Shown here piece after piece: positions 1 through 10,267 of a stretch of 64,000 nucleotides of DNA. Source of the stretch: Agarophyton chilense (lineage: Eukaryota > Rhodophyta > Florideophyceae > Gracilariales > Gracilariaceae). The stretch spans positions 3,906,001 to 3,970,000 of the forward strand of contig JARGXX010000068.1 of the NCBI GenBank assembly GCA_030374765.1, read 5' to 3'. The translations under genes and the position numbers were made by a program. The number at the start of each line of letters is the position of its first letter. Position 1 is the first letter of the stretch. The notes under the pieces were generated by a model. That model saw only the letters and a list, made by a program, of their open reading frames with translations, was not told the origin of the DNA and did not search any database.

Positions 1-580
1 GAGGGATGTCCGCTCGGGTGACGGGCGGTTCATATGAGAGTTCATCCTGAGTAGCAGCGCCCGGAGGAGCTGGAGGAGGGGAAGTGGTCGTCAACACAAC
101 AGCGGACTCGACCGGAGGATTGATGGCCTCCACGGGTTGGATGAAGGGATCTTCACTGAAGGATTCTCCATCGGACATACCAACAGGAACCAACGGCGTG
201 GCTTCCACACCAGACTCGAAGCACAGGGGATCGAAACCAATGGCCTTCTGATAATAGTCGGGCACATGACGCCTCGGGATGTCCGATGGCTGATTCCTCA
301 GAGGCTTGGCGGGATAGGCACGGGCGTCGTCCCGACCCTGCGGATGTAGCGGAATCGGCGTGAACGAGTCGGTATCGTGGTCGTGCTTAAGGAACCCGGG
401 AGTCTTGCCCCACTCCACCTGTAGGACATGATCGAAAAGGGCCTCGGTCTCTTCGACGTCGAACTGGGTCCCACGGAAGGTATTCTGGATGCCCAGGTTC
501 CTTACAAATCGGATCATGATGTCCGGGAGCAGAACTAAACGACCTCGAGGACCGAGTATGTTCTCGTCGTGCCATACCCT
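1..580 (-). pseudogene. C-terminal part of a gypsy-type antisense accessory ORF (aORF-like), runs off left edge
   Basis: Reading the minus strand from position 580, just after a TAG, one frame stays open to the window edge (about 193 codons). It lacks an obvious start, so it is the downstream part of a broken ORF. It resembles the antisense ORF inside the chromovirus at 29400-31267. The segment VEETEALFDHVLQVEWG here matches NEAQELIDIIGRVEWA there at similar spacing, and both are followed by a Pro/Glu/Asp/Ser-rich acidic tail. The function is unknown. If the arrangement is the same as in the complete element, the pol gene of this element lies to the left of the window on the plus strand. The similarity was judged by eye only. 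Confidence 0.55.
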
Positions 581-589
581 CTAATCCTC

Positions 590-1459
590 CGAACGGACAT
601 TACCACGGACGCCGATTTCGCGGTATTCAGGAGGGCCATAAGGGACATTTGCAGAGCAACGCGTGCGCGTATAACCGGTCGGAGCACCATTCATATGGCG
701 TCCGATATATCAGGGACCACGTTGATGGTTTTATGAGTAATGTTAGTTTCTAGTTTTTTAGACACCCTAGAAGGTATGTTAGTTAAGTCTTTACAGTAGC
801 ACCGTAGTGGACGGAAGGAAGTGCAAGGCAGGGGTTACACGTATGATGCGTGTATGAACCAGGATTGGTTTGCACTACTATAGTCTACACGTGTAGTCCA
901 CTGTCTAGAATAGACTTAAGCGAATGCTTCACCGCCATCGCTACCACCAAGTAAATGGTAACCGAGTGTTTGGCTCTAGATTATGTCGCCTACGAGAGTC
1001 TCCGTCTCTTAACGGCAGTAACCGCGACCGGTTTGGCTAATCTATCCCCTCGGGAAGCTCAGGCGTCACTGTACCATCTTTAATGGTGTGTTTCTCTCTT
1101 TTGTTGGTTTTCCTGTGTTTGGTCAGTACACCGACCCTGTATAGGGTTGTTTTTAACCATCTTTATTTCGCTTATCCAGTGTGGATACCTCTTTCATAGG
1201 TATGTACGCTTGGTCGTGCGTTCTATTTCGCCCTTCACTTTCGCCCTACACTTTGCCGTTGTCCGCGGAATATCCTTGTACTTGGATCCCCCTTTGATTC
1301 TTCCCCTTTTCCTGGAGTCATCACCTTTGTAGGTATTGCCTGAACCACCGTGGTCTTACACCCACGCATCGGTGGCACTAAGGCTCGTTCGCTGAGTTAC
1401 CTCTCTTCACGAGAGCGGGACTCGAACACCCGAGAGGTATTTACCCATCTGGGATTGCT
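590..1459. other. No gene seen between aORF-like fragments
   Basis: This stretch is AT-richer than its flanks and has only short, compositionally odd ORFs. A palindrome CTACACGTGTAG lies near 885-896. It may be an insertion into the degraded accessory ORF, but no terminal repeats were identified. Confidence 0.3.
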
Positions 1460-2389
1460 CTACAACATCACGCCGAACTCGAAGAAGAGTACCTGCCAGG
1501 AGATCCAAGACCTTCGGTCATTGTCGTCACCCTTGAGTTGGCACGAATGGAACGCCACCACGGACGTCGTGGGGACCAAAAGGAACGGCGAAACACGCCA
1601 GAACATGGCCCATTGGTTCTCATCTGCACGAGGCAACGAGAGATATGACGGAGGACACATGTCGGCGCTCATGTCGTGAAACTCCACCTGGTGCCAGCAG
1701 AAGAAGAACTCCACAGATTGACGTAGACGACCATCGGGCTCGTGCATCTCGTTCCAATAGACCCTATTGAACATCCAAAACAGGCGGTCATGCGGCAGAT
1801 GGAAGCTCATAAGCGCCAGGTGGTTGTGACCCACCGGAGGAAATCGCACATGAGGCGAGATGAAGTCCCTTTATAGGTCTAAGAGGAGTTTTTTCATCCT
1901 GAACCGGTACTCAGCTTCCTCCTCGCAGCGGACGTACGGCATGTCTGCTTGGATGAGGGTGCTACAGCGCGTCGCCAAACGCGGATCCCCAGGACAATGT
2001 AACTACCGTTTGTACCAAGAGCCGCTGCGCGTGTGCTTAGTGCCCCTCCGGAAATCTGGTATCGTCGCGAACCTCAGGACGTCGAGATACATATGGCAAA
2101 ACCTTTGGTATTTTTCCACAGAGGACGTAAGAATGGCATGAGGCACTGCCCGCGAGTTTCGTTCGATAGTATGGTCATAGCGGTACCTGGGAAGTTCGTA
2201 GGCCACTTGATATACCGAGGAGCTCCCCGTTTGGTTGTTCAAAGCCATGGTGCCGCTGCCCACAGGCTTGTCCGCCGGGAAATGAATAGGACGACCGACG
2301 GAAGCGACAAAGTCCGGAGGGAGAACGACGTATCCGACGGGCTCACAAGGCCAGTTCGCCATCGTGCGCGAACAATGAAAAAGTACCAC
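1460..2389 (-). pseudogene. Broken upstream part of the same aORF-like gene
   Basis: Two open stretches lie on the minus strand at 2003-2389 and 1460-1849, in different frames. In the first, an ELP followed about 15 residues later by SRAVPHAIL parallels ELP and VAVPVHAIL in the chromovirus antisense ORF (29400-31267). The second is Trp/Phe/Arg-rich, like the middle of that ORF, but its alignment is weak. The stretch 590-1459 between these and the downstream part has no recognisable coding signal and may be an insertion. I read the whole as a decayed copy of an accessory retroelement gene of unknown function. Plus-strand ORFs over the same bases are shadows. Confidence 0.4.
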
Positions 2390-3240
2390 GATGGGCAGAA
2401 GGGGTGACGGAATTGACCCGAACGGACTGAAAGGCGTAAACCGCGGGGGACGGAGCGCGGAGGGTCTCCAAAGGAAGAACGGAGACTAAGGAAGGCCCCA
2501 ATGATCGTTAGAGGAGAAAAAGCCAACGGACCATCCAGGCAACGCGACGCGAAGAATGCGCCGGCGATGCAACTATGGCCAGCGCTCACGGCGCGCTGGA
2601 GTTTCCGTCCTTAGGCAAATCAATTGCCACTCCGGCGCCAATGGTCAACTCACGCTTCCTCGCATCCCCGCAGGCGATGAGGACGCCACGCCCCGTCGCG
2701 CCCAATGGTACTGGGAGCAACAAAGTGCTCGCGTCCCCTGGGTTAGTCACGAGGCCATCTGGACTTCTCCGTGACGGTTGAATCCTAAGGAGGGCGATAT
2801 ATTAAGGAAAAACGATAACGGTTGAGCTCTGTAAGCCACCGGGCCCTGAGGGATCTGACAGATGCCACGTGGACTGGCTGAACTCAGCTGGACTGATTCA
2901 GTTTTTTAATTATTTTTAATTAGTGTTATAGATTAGCATTACAGTGTCAGGGAGATCCCAGCGCCTCTCCAGTACTATTTACTTGGCTCGAGTGACGCTT
3001 CTCCCTTAGGGTAAGTTAGGCACCGTTAGCATACTAAATAACCCCCTTTGGTACATTAATTTTACCAATTGGTCTTCAATTCATCGTTTCCGGAGCTTCA
3101 ACCTGTAGGACTACGCAGTAAACGCCAGCCCATTGCACCAAGTACTCTGGGAGTGCCGCCGTCAAGGATTCGAACCTTAGGACGCGCTCTAACACGCTAC
3201 CACCGGGCGAGACCCGTATGATGACCCATTAATCACTGCG
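2390..3240. other. Noncoding region where the LTR of the first gypsy-like element would be expected
   Basis: In the complete chromovirus the antisense ORF starts 36 bp from the LTR. By analogy the LTR of the element at 1-2389 should begin near 2400. The stretch holds no convincing gene and has an AT-rich core near 2900-2950, similar in placement to the AT-rich block in the 888-bp LTRs. No second copy exists in the window to define its ends, so this is inference from position. Confidence 0.25.
3150..3213 (-). other. tRNA-like fragment with Pol III A- and B-box sequences
   Basis: On the minus strand an exact B-box GGTTCGAATCC (3166-3176) sits in a T-arm-like hairpin (stem TAAGG/CCTTG, loop TTCGAAT). 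An A-box-like TGGTAGCGTGT lies upstream (3192-3202). The A-B spacing is only about 15 nt, and no acceptor 5' strand pairs with the 3' part, so this is not an intact tRNA gene. It could be a tRNA-derived short element, a decayed tRNA gene, or a retroelement relic carrying tRNA sequence. Confidence 0.4.
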
Positions 3241-3243
3241 TTA

Positions 3244-4366
3244 CAGTAAGAAACGCTTCTTCATAATTTTCAGTAAATTATATTTCAACATTCGATCCCA
3301 TTTCACCCATTCTTCAACAATTGCGTTGTTAAGAATTTCTACACTAGAACACTGCCTCGCATTTGCGTAGACTGCACGAGCTAAAATCAACGAGACATTC
3401 TCAATAGGGCAAAAGTCAGGACTGCGTGCGGGCCACTCCATTAATTCAATATTTGTAGAACCAAACCACTCTTTCGTGTACTTAAAATATTTAATAGCGG
3501 CATTGTCCTGGTGAAATACTTAACTTCTACTGTAGACCTTGGAAGATAGTGGTATCAAATAGTTCTCTAAAGTGCTGCTGTACCTCTTATAATCTTTAGT
3601 TTTAACTCTAAGAGCTAAAGTAGTGTATTTATCTTCACAAAAAAGGTCCCCAAACCATTTTCCATCATTCAACAGCTTGGTTTTTAGAAAATACGTTTTT
3701 CCTTACATAAATCTTGCAAATAGTAGTGATGAATGTCTGGAACATCAGAGTTAGAATTTTTCTCATCAAAAAATATAACTTTTGACCACTGTGCTAAAGG
3801 TAAAGCATGATATTTACGAGCCCAATTTAGCTTTGCTTTTACGTTTTTTAGCGTCCATTTTGGTGCGTTCTTGATCTTCATATACTTTATGTTAGAGAAC
3901 GATGACAATATTTGCTACATCCGACTTGGAGTCAAACGTAAATTAAGATTAAATTTCAGTTGAGATGCAGAATTCTCTTTGTTTTACTGCTTTTCGTAGG
4001 AAGAGACAATTCGCTTTTTTGGATAACTTACGATTATTTTGGTATTAAGCTTTTTTTATAGTTCTCTTTGTTTCGAAGATACGTTGATACAACTTTACGA
4101 CTTTGACCAGTCTTTTGGGCAATTTTGTTGAAAAAATTGTTCTATTTGAAAAAAACTTTAATGTCTTTCTTTTCTCTGGAAGTTAGGCACAATTTTCTTC
4201 CCATTGCTACTGAATGAGGAGTTTGGTAGGAAAAAGAAGAAGTTGACTAAGCTTTTATAATGTTTCTCGCCTCTTTAATCATAGAACTTTTGACTACAAT
4301 GGTCATTAAAATTTTCTGTTCTATTCTAATTGCGTGGTTTTGGTAACCGTTTCGTATTAACTTCTG
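3244..4366 (-). mobile_element. Decayed Tc1/mariner-type transposon
   Basis: Minus-strand fragments of a Tc1-family transposase lie here. An N-terminal helix-turn-helix remnant starting MGRKLCLTSRE is near 4205. A central piece contains the first catalytic aspartate context VIFFDEK (within 3684-3908). A C-terminal piece has MEWPARSPDFCPIENV (3241-3441), the region of the last catalytic acidic residue. Several frames and stops interrupt it. The left end reads TA-CAGTAAG...AAACGC, and a candidate right end near 4366 reads outward as CAGAAGTTAATACGAAACG followed by TA, consistent with a TA target site. The ends are tentative and the transposase lesions are clear. Confidence 0.6.
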
Positions 4367-4609
4367 TAAAGAACAAGTGATTTTTTTTCATTTTGTGACC
4401 GTTTATTTAGGCCATAGTACTGTAGCTTATGGCATTGGTTGACTGGCCAAAGTCATGAAGGGACCGAGAAAATAGAAATAAACGGGGGTGTGCTATTCTA
4501 ATTTCAGCCATTGTAGTAGAAATTAATTGTAGAGAGGTTGTAAACTGCCGCCGCGATCTCCGGTAGTCTGTAAGTAAGCGTACGACATACATTAGTCTTT
4601 CAACAATTA

Positions 4610-4740
4610 AAGTCTGTTTCAAAATCATATCCCTCGCGCAAGTTTTCCAAAACTCGACGTTTTGGCTACAGTAAAACTAACAAAATCAGTGTGAAAAAAT
4701 TTTCAAGTAAAAAAACTGTTTCAAAATCATAACCTTTATT
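4610..4740 (+). repeat. Left inverted repeat of the Tc1 element (two DR motifs)
   Basis: It contains CTGTTTCAAAATCATA twice, at about 4615 and 4710, spaced about 97 bp. It matches the right end in inverse orientation, including the intervening ACTGTAG/TACAGTA-like bases. Confidence 0.7.
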
Positions 4741-4765
4741 GCATCCTTTTTATTCTAACGCAAGT

Positions 4766-5758
4766 TCAGTAGTTTATTTTTGCTCCTCTACCCTGTATAA
4801 CACTTATACAACGCTTTGGCATTGATTCTATAAAAGGATTGTTAGCATTACCGTCAATCTTTTCCCAGCAATCTTTGATACAATTTTTCAAATCAAAAAC
4901 TGTATCAAATTGCCTTCCTTGCCCATAAACCATTCGGGCCAACATTCCCCAAATGTTTTCGATAGGGTTGAGGTCAGGAAAGCGCGCAGGCCATTCCATA
5001 ACCGACATATTTAGACTATTGAACCACTGTTTCATAGAATTAGACTTATGCACAGGTGCATTATCTTGCTGAAAAATGAATTCTTCTCCGTGCATACAGT
5101 ATGAAAAAGGTAAAAGATAGTTTTCTAGAACCTCAGCATACTTCTCAGAGTTCATTGTAGTTTCAACAAAAGCCATATCAGTTGCTTCTTTCGTAGAGAT
5201 TCCAGCCCAAACCATTACTGATGCGCCTCCTGAATGCCTAGTCACAAATTCCTTCTTTTCTTTTCGTAGATCATGCCAATAAATTTATAGCAATCTGGAC
5301 CATCAAGGTTAAACTTTTTTTCGTCGGAAAAGATAACATTATTCCATTCCGTTTTCCAATAAGCCTTTTGAGCCCACCATTAAACTCGATTTTTCTTGTG
5401 ATTATCTTTTAAAAAAACGTTTTCCTCATTTTTGTGTACTTGAACAAATTTTGACGGTTGACTTCACGCCATATTGTAGATCTTGATAGAGGCAAATTTA
5501 GATTTTTGACAAATTTCCCGCAAGATGAAGTGTTGCGGCATAGTTTCGCTTAATTCCACGCTTATCGGCCGGGGATAGTGCCGTATAACGGCCGGCTGAA
5601 CGCTTTGTTCCGTATGTAGCGGGGTTTTTGATGAAGTTGCTGATTGTTTTTGGGCTGCGCTTGAGTTTTCGGGCTATATCTGCTGGAATCATACCCTGAC
5701 CTACTAATTCCATGATTTCCAGCTGTTCAGAGCGTGTCAGAGGTGCGCCACGAGCCAT
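4766..5758 (-). pseudogene. Tc1-family transposase, frameshifted
   Basis: This would encode a cut-and-paste DDE transposase. I chose the ATG at 5758 (MARGAPLTRSEQ) because the upstream extension to 6022 lies in and beyond the inverted repeat. The N-terminus is a helix-turn-helix DNA-binding domain (GMIPADIARKLKRSPKTISNFI). Next comes VIFSDEKKFNLDGPD with the first catalytic Asp, then GGASVMVWAGI, QQDNAPVH with the second Asp, and FPDLNPIENIW with the third acidic residue. The last two are separated by 34 residues, giving DD34E. A one-base loss near 5280 changes frame between the first and second catalytic residues, and a further break lies around 5480. The copy is probably inactive but could be mobilised in trans through its intact ends. 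Confidence 0.75.
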
Positions 5759-5779
5759 AATTGAGCGAATGATTGTATA

Positions 5780-5906
5780 AAGGATATACTTTTGAAACAG
5801 TGTTATTGACTTAGTGGTTTTTATTTGTTGTGAAATGTGCTCTACAGTACGTGAAATGCCTTTTTGGCGCAGTTTTTGTAAAGGGATATGTTTTTGAAAC
5901 GCACTG
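5780..5906 (-). repeat. Right inverted repeat of the Tc1 element (two DR motifs)
   Basis: Read on the minus strand, the outer motif GCGTTTCAAAAACATATCCC and the inner motif CTGTTTCAAAAGTATATCC are spaced about 98 bp, mirroring the left end. Confidence 0.7.
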
Positions 5907-6548
5907 TACATTTCTACCGCCTTTGACGGCGCGGGGAGGACCATTCTTAGGCTTTTGTATTGATGACGTATTGATGACGTAGGGCGTTCACGACCGTGAA
6001 CGGGGCAATATGCTTGAGCCAATCAGCAAACGTGAAAAGGTGTTTTTGAGGGTTCTCGGTCCGTTTGTACCCTTGTTTAGACACCGCCTAAGGCCTGAGG
6101 TCTTAGGCCTGAGGTGGTCAGGGTGTAGGGAAGGGAACACTTTAAGTGTAGCCGTTATGCCGTTATTTCACTTTGGCCCGTCGATCCGGCCTTTCTTTTT
6201 TGCTTGGATACCGTAAGCGCCGAATTTTGCAGTGTTTCCATTAGGTATTTTATAAACGAAGGAGGAAGGGACGCTGATTCGGGACTGGCACCTGCGGAAC
6301 CGAGGCGGCGGATCAGTTCGTGTCCTCTCTGGCGAGGTTTCCCTTAGTGGAGGTCCCTGTCTAACCGAGAAAGCACTGTAACTCACAACTTGGGATGGTC
6401 CTCTCGCAGCAAGTCGAGAGCTTGGACAGTTCTTCGAGTGGTATAAAGATGCCGATACCCACACCCTACCTCAATTGTGTCGTCCATTCTCTACCACTTT
6501 CCAACGAACGTTTCCAACTGCAAAAAGGCCTAAATACAACTACGTACC

Positions 6549-7052
6549 ATGAAGAGCACTACAATCATCGTGATCTTTGCCATGTTTGCGTCCGCCTGGG
6601 GGTCAATTCCTAGTTTTCTGACGCAAACCAACCCCGAGATTCGTTCCAAATTGGCTGACAAGGACTTTAGCATTAACCCAGAGAACGGAATTATCCTAAA
6701 TACTCCCAACTTCCGTGCAAGAATTGCGGATGTGACTAATTTCCCCGCTCTTGGCGCCCAGGATGTGCAGACTCAGATCGTGAGGGTGACTCTCAAGGCC
6801 AAACAAACTTTCATTCCTCACTATCATCCCAGAGGAACTGAGGTGCTCAATGCTCTTGCAGGAAAGTTCCGTGTGACTTTTAAGTTTGAGGGATTGAATC
6901 CACGTTCGGTGTCTAATGTGATTCATGCGGGAGAGTCTACGGTGTTTCCACAGGGACTTATTCACGAGACTGTTTGTATCAGTCATCATGATTGCGAATT
7001 TCTTTCTACGTTCAACTCTGCGGATCCTGGACTTGTGCCGGTGAGCCTCTAG
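6549..7052 (+). CDS. Germin-like secreted cupin protein
   Basis: A 167-residue single-exon protein. Residues 1-19 form a signal peptide (hydrophobic IIVIFAMFASAWG), so it is probably secreted to the cell wall or apoplast. The cupin fold shows germin box 1 with HYHPRGTE (H91, H93, E98), followed by a conserved Gly, and box 2 with PQGLIHE (H139). These are the usual three-His/one-Glu metal ligands of germins, which often bind Mn2+. The protein is shorter than plant germins (about 210-220 residues), with less sequence before the cupin. The family includes oxalate oxidases and superoxide dismutases, but the activity cannot be assigned from sequence. The start follows an A-rich leader and gives a clean signal peptide. 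It stands alone beside transposon-derived sequence. Confidence 0.85.
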   Translation: MKSTTIIVIFAMFASAWGSIPSFLTQTNPEIRSKLADKDFSINPENGIILNTPNFRARIADVTNFPALGAQDVQTQIVRVTLKAKQTFIPHYHPRGTEVLNALAGKFRVTFKFEGLNPRSVSNVIHAGESTVFPQGLIHETVCISHHDCEFLSTFNSADPGLVPVSL

Positions 7053-10000
7053 AGCTGTTATGTTGATAACATATTGATGCGATTTGCGTCTGAGTAAACT
7101 GTTGTTTCCCTCACTCTGAGTGGCATTGTTTGCCGGGACCCTGGACTCTTTATCCATTGCTTTCTTCTTGTCATTTAAGGATCTTCCGTTTTACCTCCCA
7201 GCAAAACAGAGGCAAACCCTGCAGATAATAGTCAATTCTCTTAAAGGCCAGGATTTTTCGTGCTGTTTCCATCACTAAGCCTTTGCCAATTCGAATCCCC
7301 TCCTGCTCGCGGAATAGCTTAAAGCGATTAGCTGTGTAGCATCTGTGAGAGGGCATCGGGGATTTCGTCCTGCTACAGCGCAGTGCAGCGCAGCATCGCA
7401 TTATTCATTTGGTTCGGGTGGTTATCAGAGGCGAAATCCGGTAACAAGGAATGCTTGTCCAAGAAAAAGACTGTTCAGCGTTCTGGCTTTGAGTTAAGGA
7501 TCACCTTTCCGACGGGCCTTTGGGAGAAAGCGAAAAGTAGATTACATCCCTTGCCCGTTTGGCAAGCTGCAAGCCGTGAGCACAGTCGTTTAAAAACAGC
7601 GACATGGACCACAGCGCCGTTACTCCCCTGCATCAACGGCAATGGGTGCAGCGTCACTGTCCCCTTACGCAAACCCCAATTAAATACAAGAGAATAACGA
7701 AGAGCGATACAGCCCGAAGTACCTTCGACACTCTAGCACAGTTCTACGCACTAGCCCATAGTCCAAGGCAAAATCCCGCACCTCTTTGCGTCGTAGGTGA
7801 GCACGGAAACAGTGAGGCGTCATTCTCTTTCTCTACGAACGCGTATACGCCATTGTCGTCGTGACGAGGGGTTGCTATGTACCCCGACACCTACAACACT
7901 TATGCTTATACGGTACATACTGTACAGTACGACGAAAGTACTGCATTAAGTATATTCTGGAACGACACATGATACGAGTAAATGACTGGAGAGCAACGGT
8001 AGTTGGAATGCAGCTAATCCGACATTTCGTTCTGTAGGTTTCGTGCTTCGTCAACCTTTTTAACATCACCGCTACGGGATCTTGTGTTTGCTTTTCTTCG
8101 CCAATCCGTTGTGTATAGAGGAGGTTTTTTGGGTCCCTTCTTATTTTTTACTCTTCTACTGCTGTTTCTTGCAGACAATGGCGTCTCTCCAATATACGGA
8201 ACATGAAAACAAAACAGGCTTCTACGGCGGGATTGTGCTGATCCCGGCGTGTTGTTTACCGTTTGAAACTCTTCGCGCGTTTGCGACCGCCTCTCTGTGC
8301 ACTACCACCGCCGCCGTGCGTCGTCGTGGAGAGCGTTGAACAGCTCTTTCCTATTTAGATTTACAAGACTGCGCCGTAGTCGATCCGATTCGGGCTTTGT
8401 TTGGTCGTTTTTTCGATTGTCACTGACTGCTTTGTTGTCTGTGCCGTCTTTTATTCGCAATTTCTTGTGGTGTTCATTTCTGATTCGGCATCATCAACTA
8501 TCCTACGGTCTTTGACTTCGCAAATCAGCTTGAGTACTTGTTTCGCTTGTGACTGGAGACCAGGGATTGATCAGGTATTTTGGACCAAAGGGCGGGTGTG
8601 TCACAGGCGCTTTTCTAGAAAAAGAGGCACCGTTGTCACTGCTACGAGCTAGTTAGTTTGCGGTCCAAAGTAAAGAAGAATAATGGATTCGTCGACTGTT
8701 CGGCCTTCTGGAGAGCAGAGAGCGTGAACATGGAGATACACTGTTTTTTCTGATTTGGTTGCTTGCCCGGACACGACAGCTCTGTGCGCGACGTTTGCGT
8801 GCGTACGACACACTCCCTTCTTTGTCGCCTACGACATTGTGCTAACATTAGTTTCCTTGTATAGTCAAAGAGAGAGTGGCAACTATGCTCAAAGAATGGT
8901 GAGGAATAGAGATACCTTTCGAAGATCGTGCAAATCATTAATTCGAGTTGCGTTGGGAAAACGATGCACTAGCCAGAGATGCAGCATCAATGAACGAGAA
9001 TGGAAGTCATTGTCATGATGATACAGTCAATCACCGGGTGGCGTTTTGAGTCAGTTGTCCATCCCACCAAACGCAAATGCGAGAGAGGGATTGGATTTGC
9101 GAGTGTGGACTCCGGAGTGTGGAGTGCTTCCATGCGACATTTTGTCACAATACTCACAACACCGATATGATGTTGACCTCATTTTCTACCCACAGCGGTC
9201 GCAAGTTCAAATACTCCGTCCCCAATTGTCGGGCTGTACAGTGTGGTACGCTCGCATCAGCGACAATTCAAATCAGAGCACCTTACTCAGTTTATTGCTG
9301 ATGTCGGCATACCAAAGATGGCTTCAAGCCAAATGACAATGGGAGAGATTGAGTGACTTTATCCTTGTGCTCGTTCGTTTCATGCAGTTAATTACTATCG
9401 TCCCAGTCACGATCACAGCTGTAACATTCAAATGCTGCCTCTCCGAGTAGGAGCTGACAGCGAGTGGAGGAACGCCGTAGATTATCGCGAAACTTGAACG
9501 GGAATCAAAGGTTTGAGCAAAATGGGACTGCACCCCTAGCTAGCTTTGAGTGCTACGCTGAGGTCGACAGGAGAGGGAAGAATGTAGAACAGTAATGTAG
9601 TTTCTTCTAAGAGATAACGTTTGATCTTGCTCTCCCGTCCTTCTGGAGAGGTAGCTGACACGCAACGCAGTGCAGAAATGGCGCTGACGCTGCGCCGACG
9701 ATGAACTTCCATCCCTTTAAAAAGGGTCTGTAACTCTCCTCCGCTCTCAGAGGAAGGACAACATCGAACCGCCAGGCAAAGTAAGATAGACACCAGTTTC
9801 AACAGCGCAATATAGTACACCCACGGACTTACCACATCTTGTCTGAATCGCGGGACCATTACTCTGCTGCAGAGAAATACCATCACAGCAACGACGGTGT
9901 AGGAGCTTTCTGGTTGGTAATCGAGAAGGTATTCGATGAATTTCCGAATCTTGTCTTCCGCTTCATGCGCGATGATCAGGAGGTCGCATAATATTTTTTT

Positions 10001-10267
10001 AAACGTCTGGCGCCTCAGTTAGGAGTTGCAATTAATAAATCATTCTGAATCTGAGAAAGCGTGATGGTTAACGGGGCTTAGATTTCCCATTTGGCGCACA
10101 TCTGCCAACGCTTGGCGGAGTCATGATACCTTTGTACTAATGTCGTTCGAGCGGCACAGAGGCCAAAGGTGGTTGTGCTCCAGTGAGGTTCAATAACGAG
10201 AAAAGAATCAAAGCTAATAATCCAAAAGAACGCTGACGTGCGATGTACAAAATGCCTTGGCACGAAC
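7053..10267. other. Intergenic stretch without a supportable gene
   Basis: Only short ORFs occur, none with a recognisable domain. The longest is a minus-strand frame at 9536-9886 (116 codons, one hydrophobic stretch), which could be an exon but has no start or splice support. A 3'-splice-like TTTCTTGCAG is at about 8168-8177. No repeats or RNA genes were recognised. Confidence 0.4.

Larger units (their letters stand above)
4610..5906 (-). mobile_element. Tc1/mariner transposon, 1297 bp, with IR/DR ends and TA flanks
   Basis: The element is flanked by TA (4608-4609 and 5907-5908). Its right end reads inward CAGTGCGTTTCAAAAACATATCCC and its left end AAGTCTGTTTCAAAATCATATCCC. A second copy of the same motif, CTGTTTCAAAA, occurs about 100 bp further in on each side (near 4715 and, inverted, near 5800). 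Each inverted repeat therefore carries two direct repeats, the IR/DR organisation known in Tc1 elements such as Sleeping Beauty. Size, TA flanks and the transposase inside all agree with the Tc1 family. It lies 5' to 3' on the minus strand. Confidence 0.8.

Noticed and set aside
1405-1432. tRNA-like GGGACTCGAACACCC
   Set aside because: The reverse complement looks like a T-loop, but the stem does not pair properly and there is no A-box at a workable distance.
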